From the NCBI GenBank assembly GCA_022059125.1, contig JAEUWY010000006.1:1798001-1862000 (forward strand): a stretch of 64,000 nt of DNA, in the 5' to 3' direction. A model generated the notes under the pieces. It searched no databases, was not told where the DNA came from, and worked only from the letters and a program-made list of their open reading frames with translations. Shown here piece by piece: positions 11,590 to 23,619 of the stretch (position 1 is the first letter of the stretch; the number at the start of each line of letters is the position of its first letter). Position numbers and translations under genes: made by a program. The stretch comes from Corynespora cassiicola. Lineage: Eukaryota > Ascomycota > Dothideomycetes > Pleosporales > Corynesporascaceae.

Positions 11590-13299
11590 ATGATTGCGAA
11601 CCTCGCCATGCTCACGGCCGGCCTGGCCGCAACGGCCTCCGCCTTTGACTGCTCCGGCCCCTATTTCAGTTTCTTCAACCGCGGCGGCGACGCAATGAGC
11701 TATCAGAGACTCGACCCAGCCCTCTTCCCCGGCACCGCGAGCCCCCATCTCCACTCTTTCGATGGAGGCAACGCCCTCGCAGCCAACATGGGCTTCGAAA
11801 CCACCCAGGATTCGTCTTGTACCACGGCCCGCATCAAGGCCGACAAGAGTTTGTACTGGCGTCCCACCCTGTTCTGGAACGGCAACAACACTGGCTTCTA
11901 CCGCGTTCCCAACAAGTACCTCAAGATATACTACCGCTTTGGAGACGCGGGCAACGTTCGGGCAAACGTCACAGAGTTCCCCGAGGGCTTCAGCATGATT
12001 GCTGGAGATCCTTTCAAGCGCTCCCCTTACGAGGGCTCGCGCATCAAGTGGGCCTGTCTCCAGGATAACTATGGCCGCATCGATGCCGATGGCGGCGCAT
12101 TCCCCAAGGGCTTCACTTCGTGCTCGGAGGGTCTTACCGCCGAGATTACCTTTCCGTCTTGCTGGAATGGAAAGGCTCTCGACCCAAAGAGCCCGAGGGC
12201 CCACATGGCCTACCCCAACGCTGGCAGCGGCAAGGGCCTCGATGCTTGCCCCACTGGCTTCAAGACGGCCCGCTTCCCTGAGATCTTCATTGAGTTTTGG
12301 TACGATGTTACCGCCTTCGATGGGCAGTACAGCTCCAACAGTGTTCCGTGGGTCCTGTCCAACGGCGACCCAACTGGCTACGGGTTCCACGCCGACTTCG
12401 TAAGTGTGACATCCACGCATTGCCCTCGAATCGTATCTAACCGTACTATCTAGATGAACGGATGGGAGAAGGGCGTCCTCGCAAAAGCCACCGCCGAGCA
12501 GGGATACTGCAACTGCGGCTGCGGCTGTGGAGAAGACCAAATGCGCGTCTGCTTCGGCAACGACGGCGTGAACAGCAACACAGACGCCGACTTCGAGTCC
12601 TGCTCCGCCGCATCCCAGTACGGCAGCGACGACGCTACTTCCCTCGACAAGCTCCCGGGCTGCAACCCCATCCAGTCCGGCCCCGCAGATGCCACTGTAG
12701 CGTCCGGCGCGGGCTGCGCTCTCGCGGCTGCCACCTCCGTCGCCGCCGTGACAAAGGCTTCGTCCAAGCCTGGCTCGTCCAAGGCGGCCGCCGCCTCCTC
12801 GGTCAAGAAAGAAGCTTACCCCTCCCTCTCCTTCAGCATTCCCAACAAACAGCAAGGCGCCTACAGGCCCAGCGGTGCCTACGACGTCGTGACCCCCACC
12901 CTCGCGCCCACAACCACACCGTACACGTCCGCCCCTACGTACACCTCGACCGCCCTCTCCGACGGCGGGAGCCTGGGCCTCGTCTTCGTCGACAAGGGCA
13001 CCGACGCGCCGGACAGCACGCCCCTCCCCGCCGTCACGGCGCTGCCCTCGCTCTCGCTGGCCGCACCCGCCGCCCCGGTGGCTTCGAATGCTTCGAGCCC
13101 GGATGCGGGCGAGGAGGGAGAGTGCAAGGCGCCCGTCTACGTTACGGTTACGCCGACCGTGTATGTGACGCAGGGGGTGAATGCGACGTCGTGTGATTTG
13201 GGCACGGTCGAGGTCACGGTTACGAGTACGTCGACGGTTACGGTGCCGGCGGGGGGGTATAAGCATAAGAGACATGGCGGTCTTCACCATAAGAACTAA
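11590..13299 (+). CDS. Secreted DUF1996 domain protein
   Basis: Two exons, 11590-12399 and 12454-13299, with a 54-nt intron (GTAAGT...CTAG), coding 551 residues. A signal peptide covers about residues 1-18 (cleavage near ATASA-FDC). The DUF1996 domain fills most of the first 330 residues; characteristic blocks are PHLHSFDGG, the WRPTLFW segment, the PSCWNGK block and the HMAYP segment, with the GYGFHADFMNGWE motif reconstituted exactly across the splice. A cysteine-rich CNCGCGCGE block follows. The C-terminal third is Ser/Thr/Pro/Ala-rich, probably O-glycosylated and wall-exposed, and contains VTVTPTVYVT-type beta repeats before a basic tail (YKHKRHGGLHHKN). The biochemical function of the domain is not established; it is common in secreted fungal proteins. 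Confidence 0.9.
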
Positions 13300-13632
13300 G
13301 GAGCACGTCGCGGATTTTTCTTTCTTCTATTCTTGACTAACCACTTTTTTTTTTTCGTTGCGCACAGCCTTCAGGGGTAGGACTTGGATGTTAACAGTTC
13401 TATCGTTTTGTAAGGGCTGGGCGGTTTGCATGGGCAGCCGAGTAGAGAAACTTGGGTTGCGGGTTATCTTCTTTGTACATATATAGACGTGTCTACATCT
13501 GTGGATCTGGGTTTGCTACATAAGCATTAAAAAAAATCAAGAGGGTTTCTTTGCAAGATTTCGCATCAAAACGGGGTTGTGGACTGTACTCTGTGGCTGT
13601 GCTGAGGGGATTATGTCGTTGCGCCGTCCCTT

Positions 13633-13744
13633 GGAGGAGTATCCGGGGGTATGATCGGCCGTAGAGGTTTCTGGCGGCAGTACTCCGGTGCGTGATTCGC
13701 TTTCTAGATCCTCTAGGAGTACTCTGGGGCATGATCGGCCCTAG
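13633..13744. repeat. Imperfect direct repeat pair
   Basis: Two copies of a GGAGTAYYCKGGGGYATGATCGG-like unit of about 30 bp, 80 bp apart, each ending GGCCSTAG. A weaker third partial copy lies near 13679-13695. Origin unknown, possibly a transposon remnant. Confidence 0.5.
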
Positions 13745-14487
13745 TAATCAGATTATTGGTTGGTGTAGCCGCCTTGTCTTTGATTCTTTATTTATTTACT
13801 GAGGAAACTCCGTGGGTGATTGCACGCCGCTCTCCACAGGGGTAGGATCTAGGTTCTTTGGCTGACATATCACTAGAACAGCATATATCGCTTTGTGATG
13901 GTTGCAATAGCATAGCTACCATCGCGCCTGATAAACAGAGTCTTTACTATACGGCATGATATCAGTCTTATAATACCGCACCACTGCAAGTGTTGTTACA
14001 TATAATGACATAAACTTGGATGCCTTCATATTTACAGCCTTGCCCTTGTAAGAAGTTGTATTAGCCCGAGTTTGCCCCCCTAGCCAGTACTGCTAAATTA
14101 AAGCTAGTACTATTTCAGACTACTTTGAAACATACTTATACCCCAAATGTCATCACCTTTAAATGTTGTTTTGTCATCTAGTAGTTCCCGTGTAGCTTAT
14201 AGCTGTGCTTAGCGTAGTTGGCGAAAAATAGCGTAGCTAGCTGTTATACACATCTCACCACAGACCTTGAGGTGACGATGTACAATGAATTGCATGATCA
14301 GCTCCCAGATTTTTCCGAACAAGCTCCGTCTACGCACAGACTACACTGCCAATCTCTACTTCTCCAATGGTGCTTTTCGAACACGCCGTTTCACCGAACA
14401 TACCACCGCTGCCAACTTATGGATTGCGCATCTTCTCCACCATGTCCAGGGAAGACCCTTAGTTTCCGCCTTATTCCGGGGATTCTC

Positions 14488-14495
14488 TATAAAAA
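14488..14495 (+). promoter_or_regulatory. TATA box of the cysteine-rich peptide gene
   Basis: TATAAAAA lies about 120 nt upstream of the ATG at 14616, a good core-promoter distance for a strongly expressed small secreted protein. Confidence 0.5.
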
Positions 14496-14615
14496 TCCCC
14501 ACGCCCCTCGCTCAGGAAACAGCAAAGACCAAACATTCTGTATACCAACTGTTGCCAACATCTCATCAGTCAACACCTACCTCCTCGAACAGCAGTTTCT
14601 CTACGCTCATCAAAA

Positions 14616-14876
14616 ATGTTCTTCTCCAAGACTCTCCTGACCGTCTTGCTCGCTGTTGGAGCCGCTAATGCTGCTGCGGTGCCCAACCCTCCCGCCGCTG
14701 AGCTTGAGAAGCGACAGTGCGCGCCATGTGGACCTCTTCAATTGGTTTATGTAAGTGACAGCTTGAACTGCTAGGTTTGCCATGTACCCAAAATTCTGAC
14801 TGATTCCATTCAGTGCCGTTCTGGTTGTGCAAACCATGGCGGGCTCTGGGGTTGCCCGGCCGATCAAGGCTGTTAG
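14616..14876 (+). CDS. Small secreted cysteine-rich peptide precursor with Kex2 site
   Basis: Two exons, 14616-14750 and 14814-14876, encode 65 residues. The order is: signal peptide (about residues 1-19, ending GAANA), an acidic proline-containing propeptide (AVPNPPAAELE), a dibasic Lys32-Arg33 Kex2 cleavage site, and a predicted 32-residue mature peptide beginning with Gln34. The mature part has six cysteines spaced C-x2-C-x7-C-x3-C-x8-C-x5-C, with the last residue of the protein being Cys65. The intron (GTAAGT, branch CTGAC, TTCAG) is phase 0 and falls inside the mature peptide. A further GT-AG intron candidate (14881-14932) lies in the 3' UTR. The architecture matches candidate effectors and other secreted fungal peptides, but I do not recognise a specific family. 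Location, size and a TATA box support a real gene that long-ORF finders would miss. Confidence 0.78.
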
Positions 14877-17640
14877 ATGGGTACGTTCAATGTGTACAAT
14901 TTGTCGACAAAGTGTTAATACGGACCATTCAGTGAAACCAGAACTCCGCCAATGATCGGTTCGTTCCATCTACAATTCTTGGAGTCTCAGTTTGATAACA
15001 AAACATACTTTTGGAGCTGGATATGGGGTCGGAGGCGAATGTAGAGTTGTTGTAGCGGGTTGCAGGTTGCATTAATTATTATTTCTTGACCACCTTGAGG
15101 GATCGCTCCTTACTAAGGTTAGTTTCGATTCAATCTAGGACTCAGAGAGGTTTTTTAAGAAAAAAACTTTAGCACTTTTAACCTAGTTAATGGTACACGA
15201 GTCTGCGAGTCCACGAATTGCAACAGAGGGGTAGGAGGGTGTGCAGAAAGTACGGAACTCGTTCTCGTTCTTTCATTACACAAGTCGAGTTCCGCACGTA
15301 TTTGAATTGTTGAGATTTCGATTGTTTGCGCGCTGATGATACCCGTACCAATGTTATGCAATTACCCGTTGAGTTGCGAGGCTTTGAGTTCGTCTGCCAT
15401 CATAACCCATCATAACCTATACTAACTGCTTCTACTGCAGACACGTAGAAATCCCATCGAACAGACCATTCATCAAAAGACTACCAAAAGAGACCAACGG
15501 TACTTGGATCAAAAACCCACAGATGCAACAGTATGGCAAGCCAAACAGGAGAGCCTGATTCTATGCAACCCCTAAGCTGAGATCACCATCACCACCTTCG
15601 GTCCGAACCACGCCCTCATTATCAAATTACCGCCCTCATCGTCAGATCATTGGGTCTGGACTTCAGAGGCAAAAGGTTCCGTTGTAACGATGGAATTGGC
15701 TGAAACAAGGTTTCCTATAAGAAAGACTTCGCTCAAGAAACGAATGCCGGCGACTTTAACATGCCTGATTGGAATGGCGACCATGCAAGTCCAACAAAGG
15801 ACGCAGAATGCATGCAAATATACCAGACTATTTGCCTGGTTTGCTTGCCAAGTCTATTGAATGTCCGCAAGTTAGTCCACGACTGCATTGATTGCAGTAT
15901 CGTCTCGGGAAACATGTCAAGAATGCGTAAGGAACTAGATTTAGAAGACTGCTATCTTACAGAACGGCTAGTTCCCATTTATTCCTCGCTCTCCAGGCAA
16001 TAACGTATTAATAAAGCCATATTTAAAGATCTTTCAGTCTCAACATGTTGGGCGAACATTGCACGGGAGCAACTACAACAAGCCACGGCCCAGATTTACG
16101 GATCTCAGACCAGATTGACTACTGCATTGGGTCTTTGTTTGGCAACCAGTTATGCAAAGCCTAGACGCGTTTCTTACTTGCTGAAGTGACCAAATTGGTC
16201 TTGTTGCAGTTCTTGGGTGCAAAGGAACGCTGCATAGCCGATATACCCCGCTTCGGCGTCTCCTTTCTTCTGCTTATAGGCAAGATGGTCCATTGATCTC
16301 AACCTACAACTTCCCGCCTCACAAATAAGTTTCCCTCGCAAACATGTTTCCCCACATGCTTCATGCAAGTGTCTGTTTACGATGGAGTTGGTATAACAGT
16401 ACGGCGATTGAGAGAATCTTTTCCGACGTTTGCCTTCCTTGATGACATCCTTGGCAACGACTCAATGTACGTGCTGAGTAAGCGTGTTCAGTATCAGCGG
16501 ACAGGGCACGATATACGCATATCTAACCAGCTGTAGACATATGGGCCATGCTCCCGGCTTCGAGAACACTACGGATGTGCAAGATCAACGATAGCCTACC
16601 CGAGCTCTGACATGGAGTGCGCAAGGACGTGCGCTGGTCACTGACGAGAATTAGCGTACCGAATTTCACGGGTTACCCGCATGACGAACGCAGCTGGGCA
16701 CCGCCTGGCTGAGTTTTATCAAGAGCCCATTGGAAAACGACGCGTCAGATTCTCGGGCCGCTTGCATGACAGCTGTGCAACTTGGTTGCATGTCGTGAGC
16801 CATCGGGTGGGGTCCTGAAGTCCGAAGACCTGACATCAAGCAAGGTATCGATGCAGGACCTTCGGTTTCAACACCACTCATGCACACGGCAATCAAGCAG
16901 CAAAAGGGCGGAGATGATGCGCGGAAAAAGCAACCAATGTTTTCGGGCTAAGTTTCTTAGATTTGAGGCTGCAACCAACCATAAGCTGCTGGTTACGGCC
17001 AAGACAATCATGGTTAGAGGCAACGAGCCTCAATGACGTTGCGCAGGGGTACTCGCTCGCATTCGGATTCAGAAACAGATATCCCCCATCTTTCAGCGGC
17101 CGGGAGTCCACATTGGCAGCTTTCCCCCCACCAGCCAGCCCCGTTACGTTGCGCCTCGACCTTCGGATGGCGGCCGAAGCCTTGCCGAAGGGGTAGTGCA
17201 GCCATGGCTTCGCTCCCCACCTGCACATCTCCACCACGCGCACCACGCGAAGTGCGTCGGCTTCGTTTTAAGGCGCATCTGATTGGGTCCCAAGCCAGGC
17301 GATTTAATTTGGATCGAGTCCGAGTGCTTGTGTTCGGCAGTGGCTCCATGATTTTCGGCCGCCTTGCCATTTGCAACACTAGCCTGCCTGGAACCAGCCT
17401 GCGTTTGCGCGCCGATGCGATGCAACGATCGACCCAACGGCCGTATAGGCCGTATCAATCACAGCCCAAGTGAATTGACGACGGGCGCTCGCGTGTTTGC
17501 CATGAGCGGGGACCCTAAGAGTCCCTGAAATGCACTCCGGCTCGTGACATTTAAAGTTGGACGGCGAGACGCCTAACTAGGAGACAGCCAGTCCCCCTTT
17601 ACATGCTCTTCGTCCTACACAGTCTATACACCTCGACACC
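14877..17640. other. Intergenic; possible degraded coding fragment near 15.58-15.86 kb
   Basis: No recognised family. A 94-codon open stretch (15576-15860, plus) reads like natural protein and follows a good acceptor site (CTAAC...CTGCAG ending about 15441), but no start or complete model was found. An inverted repeat lies at 15253-15299. The GC content rises near 17.0-17.5 kb before the P450 start. Confidence 0.4.
15253..15299. repeat. Imperfect inverted repeat
   Basis: GTACGGAACTCG and CGAGTTCCGCAC form a stem of 11 matches in 12 around a 23-nt loop. No ORF is tied to it. It might be a remnant of a small terminal-inverted-repeat element or a hairpin in a 3' UTR. Confidence 0.5.
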
Positions 17641-19504
17641 ATGGAGGTTGAACGGTTCGCTGGCCTGTCGCATACGGTGCAAACCGTTGCCGTCGCCACC
17701 ATCATATTCGCGGCATGTGTATACTTCTCCAACGTCAACTACCGCTCCCAGCTAGCAAAGCTGCCAGCATTCGGGGGCTCGGGCGGCAACGAGAAACATC
17801 GCAAAGCCTACCTCCAGAGTGCTAAGGACATGTATTCTGAAGGATACAGGAACGTAAGATATGCACTCACGATTTCAATCTCGACCATGTCGCTAACTGC
17901 CACCCCTCAGTTCAAAAACAGTGCCTATCGTATCGTTTCAGAAGATGGTACTATACCCCTCGACCCCGCTCAACTTAGGGTTGTACGCAAACACTAATCT
18001 CGTCCACCAGGCCAGGAAAATGTTGTTGTCCCACCCAGTCTGCTGCCAGAACTGCGAAAGTTGCCCGATTCAGTGCTTAGTTTTCCAAAGGCAATTGACA
18101 AGGTGAGATGATTGATCCTGCATCGCATCTTTGCCACTGACAGATTTGTAGCTCATGGAGGTGAAATACACAAAAGTCGATTCAGACCAACCCCTCATTA
18201 TACATTCTATCAAAGCTGACCTGACCCCCGCTCTCGGTGCGTTGCCACTGTCACACAAAGGTCCGCTAGCATAAAGCTAATGAGTCGTAGCCCGCCTGAA
18301 CCCTGTCATCTGCGAAATATCCGAACAGGCTGTGGCACAGGAAATGCCCCCCTGTGATGACTGGACTCCCGTACCGATCTACATCAAGCTTGCAAACATG
18401 GTCGCCAAGATATCTGGTCGCATCTTTGTCGGACCCGAGCTCTGCCATGATCCCGAGTATTTGGATGCTGGCGTCAACTACACTACCGACCTGATTATAG
18501 CACAACGCGCCCTCAAGCAAATACGCCCAATCCTGAAACCGTTCGTTGGCCCACGTCTGCCAGAGGTGAAGCGTTTAAGGGAGAGAGAAGAGAAGGCGAA
18601 GGCGTTCCTAGCTCCGGTGATCCAGGCGAGACAGGATGCAGAGGCCAATGACCCGAATTGGGAGAAGCCTGATGATCTGCTCCAATGGTTCCTTGCTCGA
18701 GGAGACGACTATGGCATCAAAACTGCGGAACAAATGTCCAAACTCCAACTCGGTATAACCTTTGCTGCGATCCACACTACCACCATGACCGTCACCAACA
18801 TGTACGTCTCCCATCCTTTATCGAGGTCGTCATGCTAATATCAAAAACAGCTTGTACAGTCTCGCCGTAACCCCCGAATACGTCGAACCCATCCGCGACG
18901 AAATCCGCCAAGTCCTCGCCGAAAACGACGGCTCGATAACCTCTAGGGCGCTGCAGCAAATGGTAAAACTCGACTCGTACATGAAAGAAGTGATGCGATA
19001 CTACCCCCCAGGAACCAGTAAGTCCCCGCCCCACACCCCCCGCCCAACCGCAGCAACAACGCCTAACCCCCTACACTAGCCTCCTTCACCCGCAAAGTCC
19101 TCAAAGGCATCACCCTCTCCAACGGCCAATACATCCCCCCCGGCGTCGTCCTCGAAGTCCCCGCCTGGGCCATCTACCGCGACGACGCAAACTACCCGGA
19201 CGGCGACACCTTTGATGGCTTCCGCCATTACAAGCTTCGCCAGGGCGGCACGGCGACGGATCATGCGCGCAACCAGTTTGTCACGACCAATGAGACGAAC
19301 CTCGCGTTCGGGTACGGAAGGCATGCCTGCCCCGGCCGCTTCTTTGCGGCGAGCGAGATCAAGATGATGCTCGCGAGGCTGGTGTTGGATTATGACTTTA
19401 AGAATGTGGAGGGGGAGGTGGAGAGGTATCCGAATATTGAGACGGGGAGGAGTTCGGCGCCGGATCCGAGGAGGGTGTTGATGTTTAAGAAGGTGAAGGT
19501 TTAG
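17641..19504 (+). CDS. Cytochrome P450 monooxygenase
   Basis: Seven exons (17641-17853, 17911-17947, 18011-18102, 18152-18236, 18291-18801, 18851-19017, 19080-19504) give 509 residues, the normal length. A short N-terminal hydrophobic anchor (about residues 12-32) should hold it in the ER membrane. The I-helix motif is AAIHTTTMT, the K-helix ExxR is EVMR in the YMKEVMRYYP block, and the heme loop is FGYGRHACPGRFFA with the thiolate ligand Cys452. These features resemble the fungal ent-kaurene-oxidase-like class of P450s; the substrate cannot be read from sequence. No backbone biosynthetic enzyme or transporter lies next to it, so it may work in detoxification rather than in a cluster. All introns are 48-64 nt with consensus ends, which supports an intact, expressed gene. 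Confidence 0.9.
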
Positions 19505-19897
19505 GGGAGATGTGCATTTGTGGTGGGGAGGGGAGGGATTGTGAGGAGGGGTGTTGGGACTAGGCTCCTGTAGCTATGGAGGTGGATGTAGCCAACTTCT
19601 GTACCTAGATGGCTTTTCGGCAATTTGATATCCATTTTCTTCAAGATATATGCATAAGTAAATGCCCATGCAGGTATACCCTGGCAGGGCGCTCTAGCTA
19701 CAAAAAATGACTATAATACATGATTTAATAAGGAAACCGAGCTTACACCAAACACTCTTCACTGGTCATGTGAAAACGACCGAAGCTTTGAAACCCCAAC
19801 ATGCGATCCCAAAATTTAAGTATACAGTACAACATGAATTAGTTCGAGTAACACATTAGATCCACAACGCCAGCCCAAATGCAAGTCCTACGGTTCA
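19505..19897. other. Intergenic between convergent P450 and kinase genes
   Basis: Contains the 3' ends of two convergent genes. Nothing else is seen. Confidence 0.6.
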
Positions 19898-22378
19898 TTA
19901 CGCCTCGTTTATGTTGGAACGACGACTTCCTGTGAAGCAAGAAGAGAAGAATATCGAAATCCTCTTTCTAAGGACTTTCAAGAAGGCTGGAGGACTGCTA
20001 CCATTAAGCGTCTCATCATTGTTGTTTCTGTCCGACGAAGTCTGGTCAGATTGATTGCTTTTTGGACGAAATGAGTTGGGGATGAGAGTTTGGCCATTCT
20101 GTGTCTTGTCCTGGGAGCTCCTACGCCCATCATCGGCGTCTTCGGGAACATGTGCTTCTTCATCAGTCGTGTTTTGATCGTGTTCGTTTGTCCGAGAGGC
20201 GTCTGTTTCGGGGTCATGGTTTTGAGAAGAGGTTGGTTCCCTAAATTTGGTGCCGATGGATCCATCGCTTTGACCCTTTGATGTGCCCAGAGGAAAGGCA
20301 TCTGTAGGCACTGATACACCATTTGGAGGAGCATGCGATTGTGTGTAGTTCGTCTCTGAAAGATCGGTGGTACGCTTCTCGGGGATCTTCTTTGTTCTTT
20401 TCGTACAATAATCGTCCTCTTCAACGCATCTTTTGTAGATACTTTCAAGATTTTCAACCAATTGATCGCAGCTGTGCCGATTTACTGGCTTCATGCGAAG
20501 TAAATGGTACTCAATATACTCCAACAAATCAAGTATGAAGTCGCTGCAGCGATCGTCGTGCCGTAGGCGGTAAAATTCCTTTTAACAAACAAGTTAGTCT
20601 CTATTCTCGGACCACGGAGTGCGTTTTAAACTTACCTCCCGAACTGACTTTTTGGCCTTTGCTTCTGATTTCCCGCGAACAATCTCAATTTCGTTGAAGA
20701 AGTGATCCCCTTCATAATTCTGAACATTGGTAATGGAATCTTTTAACCTCCGATCCGTGAAACTCTTCACACCATCTTGACCTTGCAAGTACCACGCCAC
20801 AAATTCGAGAAGTACACATCCCATACACCAGATATCATAGGCTGGCGACAAATCGCGCCTAATAAGCCATTCTGGTGCCATATAAGTGCGGGTAGCTCCA
20901 TGGCTATTGGAGGGTACCTTGGACTTTGATTTCGAACTGTGGAAGTCCACAAACCCAAAATCGGCAATCTTCAGAGTACCCATGAAGCTAGTGCTAGAGG
21001 CACAGGAATTACTCCTGAACCACAGGATATTCTCCGGTTTAATATCGCCGTGTCGACCATGGTTTTTCTTTGGTGCATCGGGCGATAAGCCGTGGGATCT
21101 CGATTGAGCTTCGCTCACATGGTTGTGGTGTATTTCTTTAAGCCCGCCACCTAAACCAAGACATTGTTTGGCCATCCATTTCGCAAGCTCTGCATTCCTT
21201 GGGGGATTATCCCGACTTGGAAACCGCTCACTCCAATATTCTTGAAGATTTACGTCAGCCCACGGAAACACTAAGCGCAAATATCCCTTGTGCTCAACAG
21301 TAGCCAGGAGCCGTATAAGATGCTCATGCTTTACGTGATTGAGGCGCTTCAATGATTGAACCTCGTTGTTTTTCAGGTATTCATCATCCTCCTGTAAGTT
21401 GAATCTCTTCTTGATGGCAAAGAAAGGGTTCTCCGCGGAGAAATCTTCAGAGTTGTAATGCCCGGGATGAAATTTAACCTTGCTCACAGTGGATTCTCCT
21501 CCATAAATCTCCAAAGGTGGGTTGGACTTTTCCTTGCTGACAAAAGGCATAGGAGCACGGCTGTCGACGAGGTAGCGACTCACTTTGGTTAAATTCCCGT
21601 CTCTCTCACAGCTTAGTCGAAAACACGGCGCCTCTAACCACCACTGTCGTCTTTCAAATTCTTCTTTGTGTAGTTCTCCCCAGTTTTGATGATCTTCGAA
21701 GGCCTTTATGATCCTTTCAGACCCTTTAGACAGGACTGATGAGTCTTTGTGGAAGGAAAAAGGCAGATCACAATCGTGGATGTCTTCTCGTATAAAGGCG
21801 GAGATTTGTGTAGCTTTCTCGACTAGCACCAATATCGCAAACAATTTGCGTCGAGAACATACTCTATCCCGTTTACAAGACTTTACGTAAATAATACTTG
21901 AAACTAGGTTTGGGTAGCCCGCCTCGTTGCAGATATTTAGCCGACTGAGCTCCTTCGCCACAGCTGTTTCATCGGCAATATGCTCTAATGCTGAAATTGG
22001 TAGGAACTGTTTTTTTCCATTGCTGTGTTGCATAGCATTCTTTAGTTTGGAATAGAGAGTGTCCTTGGGGCCTGGAGCCTGTGGATTGTGTCTGTCCTGC
22101 AGGATCTGAGAAGACGGTTCTGTAACAGCCTGTGAAGCCGCCTTGTCGCTACTCGGAAACTCGGGGTGATTCAGTGACGTAACTACATGTGTTTCTCCGC
22201 TGTGGTGCCACTCCTGCGCAGATGCAATCTCATTGCTTGATCTGCCCCGAGTGACGTCGGGCAGGACGCCTCTCTGTCAGGGAATAAAAATCAGCAGCCT
22301 GACATTTCCGTATCGTAAATTACATACCTTGTGTTCATTTAGATATTCTTCGACATTATCTGCAGATTCTGGAAGCAT
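19898..22378 (-). CDS. Serine/threonine protein kinase-like protein A
   Basis: Three exons on the minus strand: 22378-22328 (17 codons), 22273-20636 and 20578-19898, giving 789 residues. The first short exon was found by joining a GTATGT donor to a GACAG acceptor. Kinase motifs: a glycine-containing loop (YGGESTVSKV), AIK with the ATP-binding lysine, the catalytic loop RHGDIKPEN at about residue 425 (non-RD because Gly precedes Asp), KIADFGF as the DFG motif, and YMAPEW as the APE motif. So all key residues for activity are present. An N-terminal region of about 300 residues contains an FAILVLVEKATQISAFI-like segment shared with the neighbouring kinase B. The C-terminal 200 residues are polar, charged and probably disordered. 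Such kinases are expanded in filamentous fungi and often sit near self-recognition genes; the target is unknown. Confidence 0.8.
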
Positions 22379-23355
22379 AACTGCGAGACTGCACAGCTAC
22401 TTCCAGTTGACTGTCCGGATTTATTTAGACACAAAGGTTATTGCGCACGGGGAGTCCCTACACACTTATGTGCCCCGAAGAGCCTCCAAAATCTACTCCA
22501 TCGCTCAGAATATCTTCATATACACCGAAGGATCCCCCCGATGCAGTCATCATTAATGTGGTGGGGGCTGGCACAGATGATGCGAACACCTGTTCTCAGC
22601 TCTTCCTGAGTGGCTTTGCTCATCCACTACCACGTCCGATCCTTTGCCCCAGTAAGCGGCTTGGTCGGACCAATTACAGGCTTCATCATAAGACAGGCCT
22701 CTATTTTCCCATTTTGCCTTGACCAAATGATGCCTTCAAATGAAACATGCATCATGGAGGGCACACCTCGTATCCCGATTCATTTGTGGCTGGGGCCTCG
22801 GGGCAGACTACACAAAGAAGAGAAAAAACTACAGAAAGCAATTAGAAACTTTGATGTCGTATAGAATTTTCACTAAAACTGGATCCGAATAATTAATTGA
22901 CTGGGCACGATACTGAAGGTAATACCGAGGTTTCATCACAAAACAAAGATCCGTCTTGCCACGAGAGGGAAATCGGGGGTCGGAAAGGCTGATTTGAGTT
23001 GGTGGGCGGGGTCATTCGTATGCATACATGGTATGACGCATCCTTCTTCGGTTATTGGTGCATCCTGAGGATATAAGCGCCGGAGCCTGTTGCAACCGCC
23101 ACATATAGATAAGAGGCAGACATCAGATGAGCGCTGATCTCATATTTTCTTTTTTTATCTTGTTTTATGACAGCCTTAGGCACTTACACCATCAAATAAA
23201 CTATCTACTATCCCCAGCCTGGTGGTTTGATATCTAAACACTTCAACATCGTGTAGTTCTTTGGATAGGCTGTATCGCACCAACATATCTTCACATCTCA
23301 TTCAAGAGGAAACGCCGCCGATTCAAAGTCCGCTTTTCCAAATTATCAACTCCAT
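22379..23355. other. AT-rich promoter region between divergent kinase-island genes
   Basis: No coherent exon found upstream of the kinase A start. Only short open frames occur. Confidence 0.45.
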
Positions 23356-23619
23356 ATGGCAACCGATAAGAATGAATCTCTGTCCTCAGATTACCTTAAA
23401 GTTCTCAGCCAAGTGCACACGAAGGTTGTGCCTAGTCCAAAACTCTTGTCTGACGCCATCGATGCTTACCTGAAAGAAAACGGGAAATCTAGGGACTATA
23501 AAATCCAGGTACTGGCCGAATCCTGGATTTTAATTCAAAGCTAATCAACATTCTGGCAGATGCGCCATAATGTGTATCATATACGAACTACGGTAGATAT
23601 AGATTTGGTAATAAACTGA
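23356..23619 (+). CDS. Small hypothetical protein between the two kinases
   Basis: The ATG at 23356 opens a reading frame MATDKNESLSSDYLKVL... of 62 codons if unspliced. A 51-nt GT-AG intron (23509-23559, GTACTG donor, CTAATC branch, GGCAG acceptor) can join exon 23356-23508 to exon 23560-23619, giving 70 residues. The peptide is soluble, helical-looking, without signal peptide or cysteines. No family recognised. It lies between two divergent related kinases, so a role in the same pathway is possible but only a guess. The gene is short and could be spurious. Confidence 0.35.

Larger units (their letters stand above)
13300..14615. other. AT-rich intergenic stretch
   Basis: After the DUF1996 3' end the sequence turns AT- and TAG-rich, the texture of decayed repeats in this type of genome. 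An imperfect 30-bp direct repeat is present (13633-13666 and 13714-13744). No gene is seen before the small secreted peptide. Confidence 0.5.
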
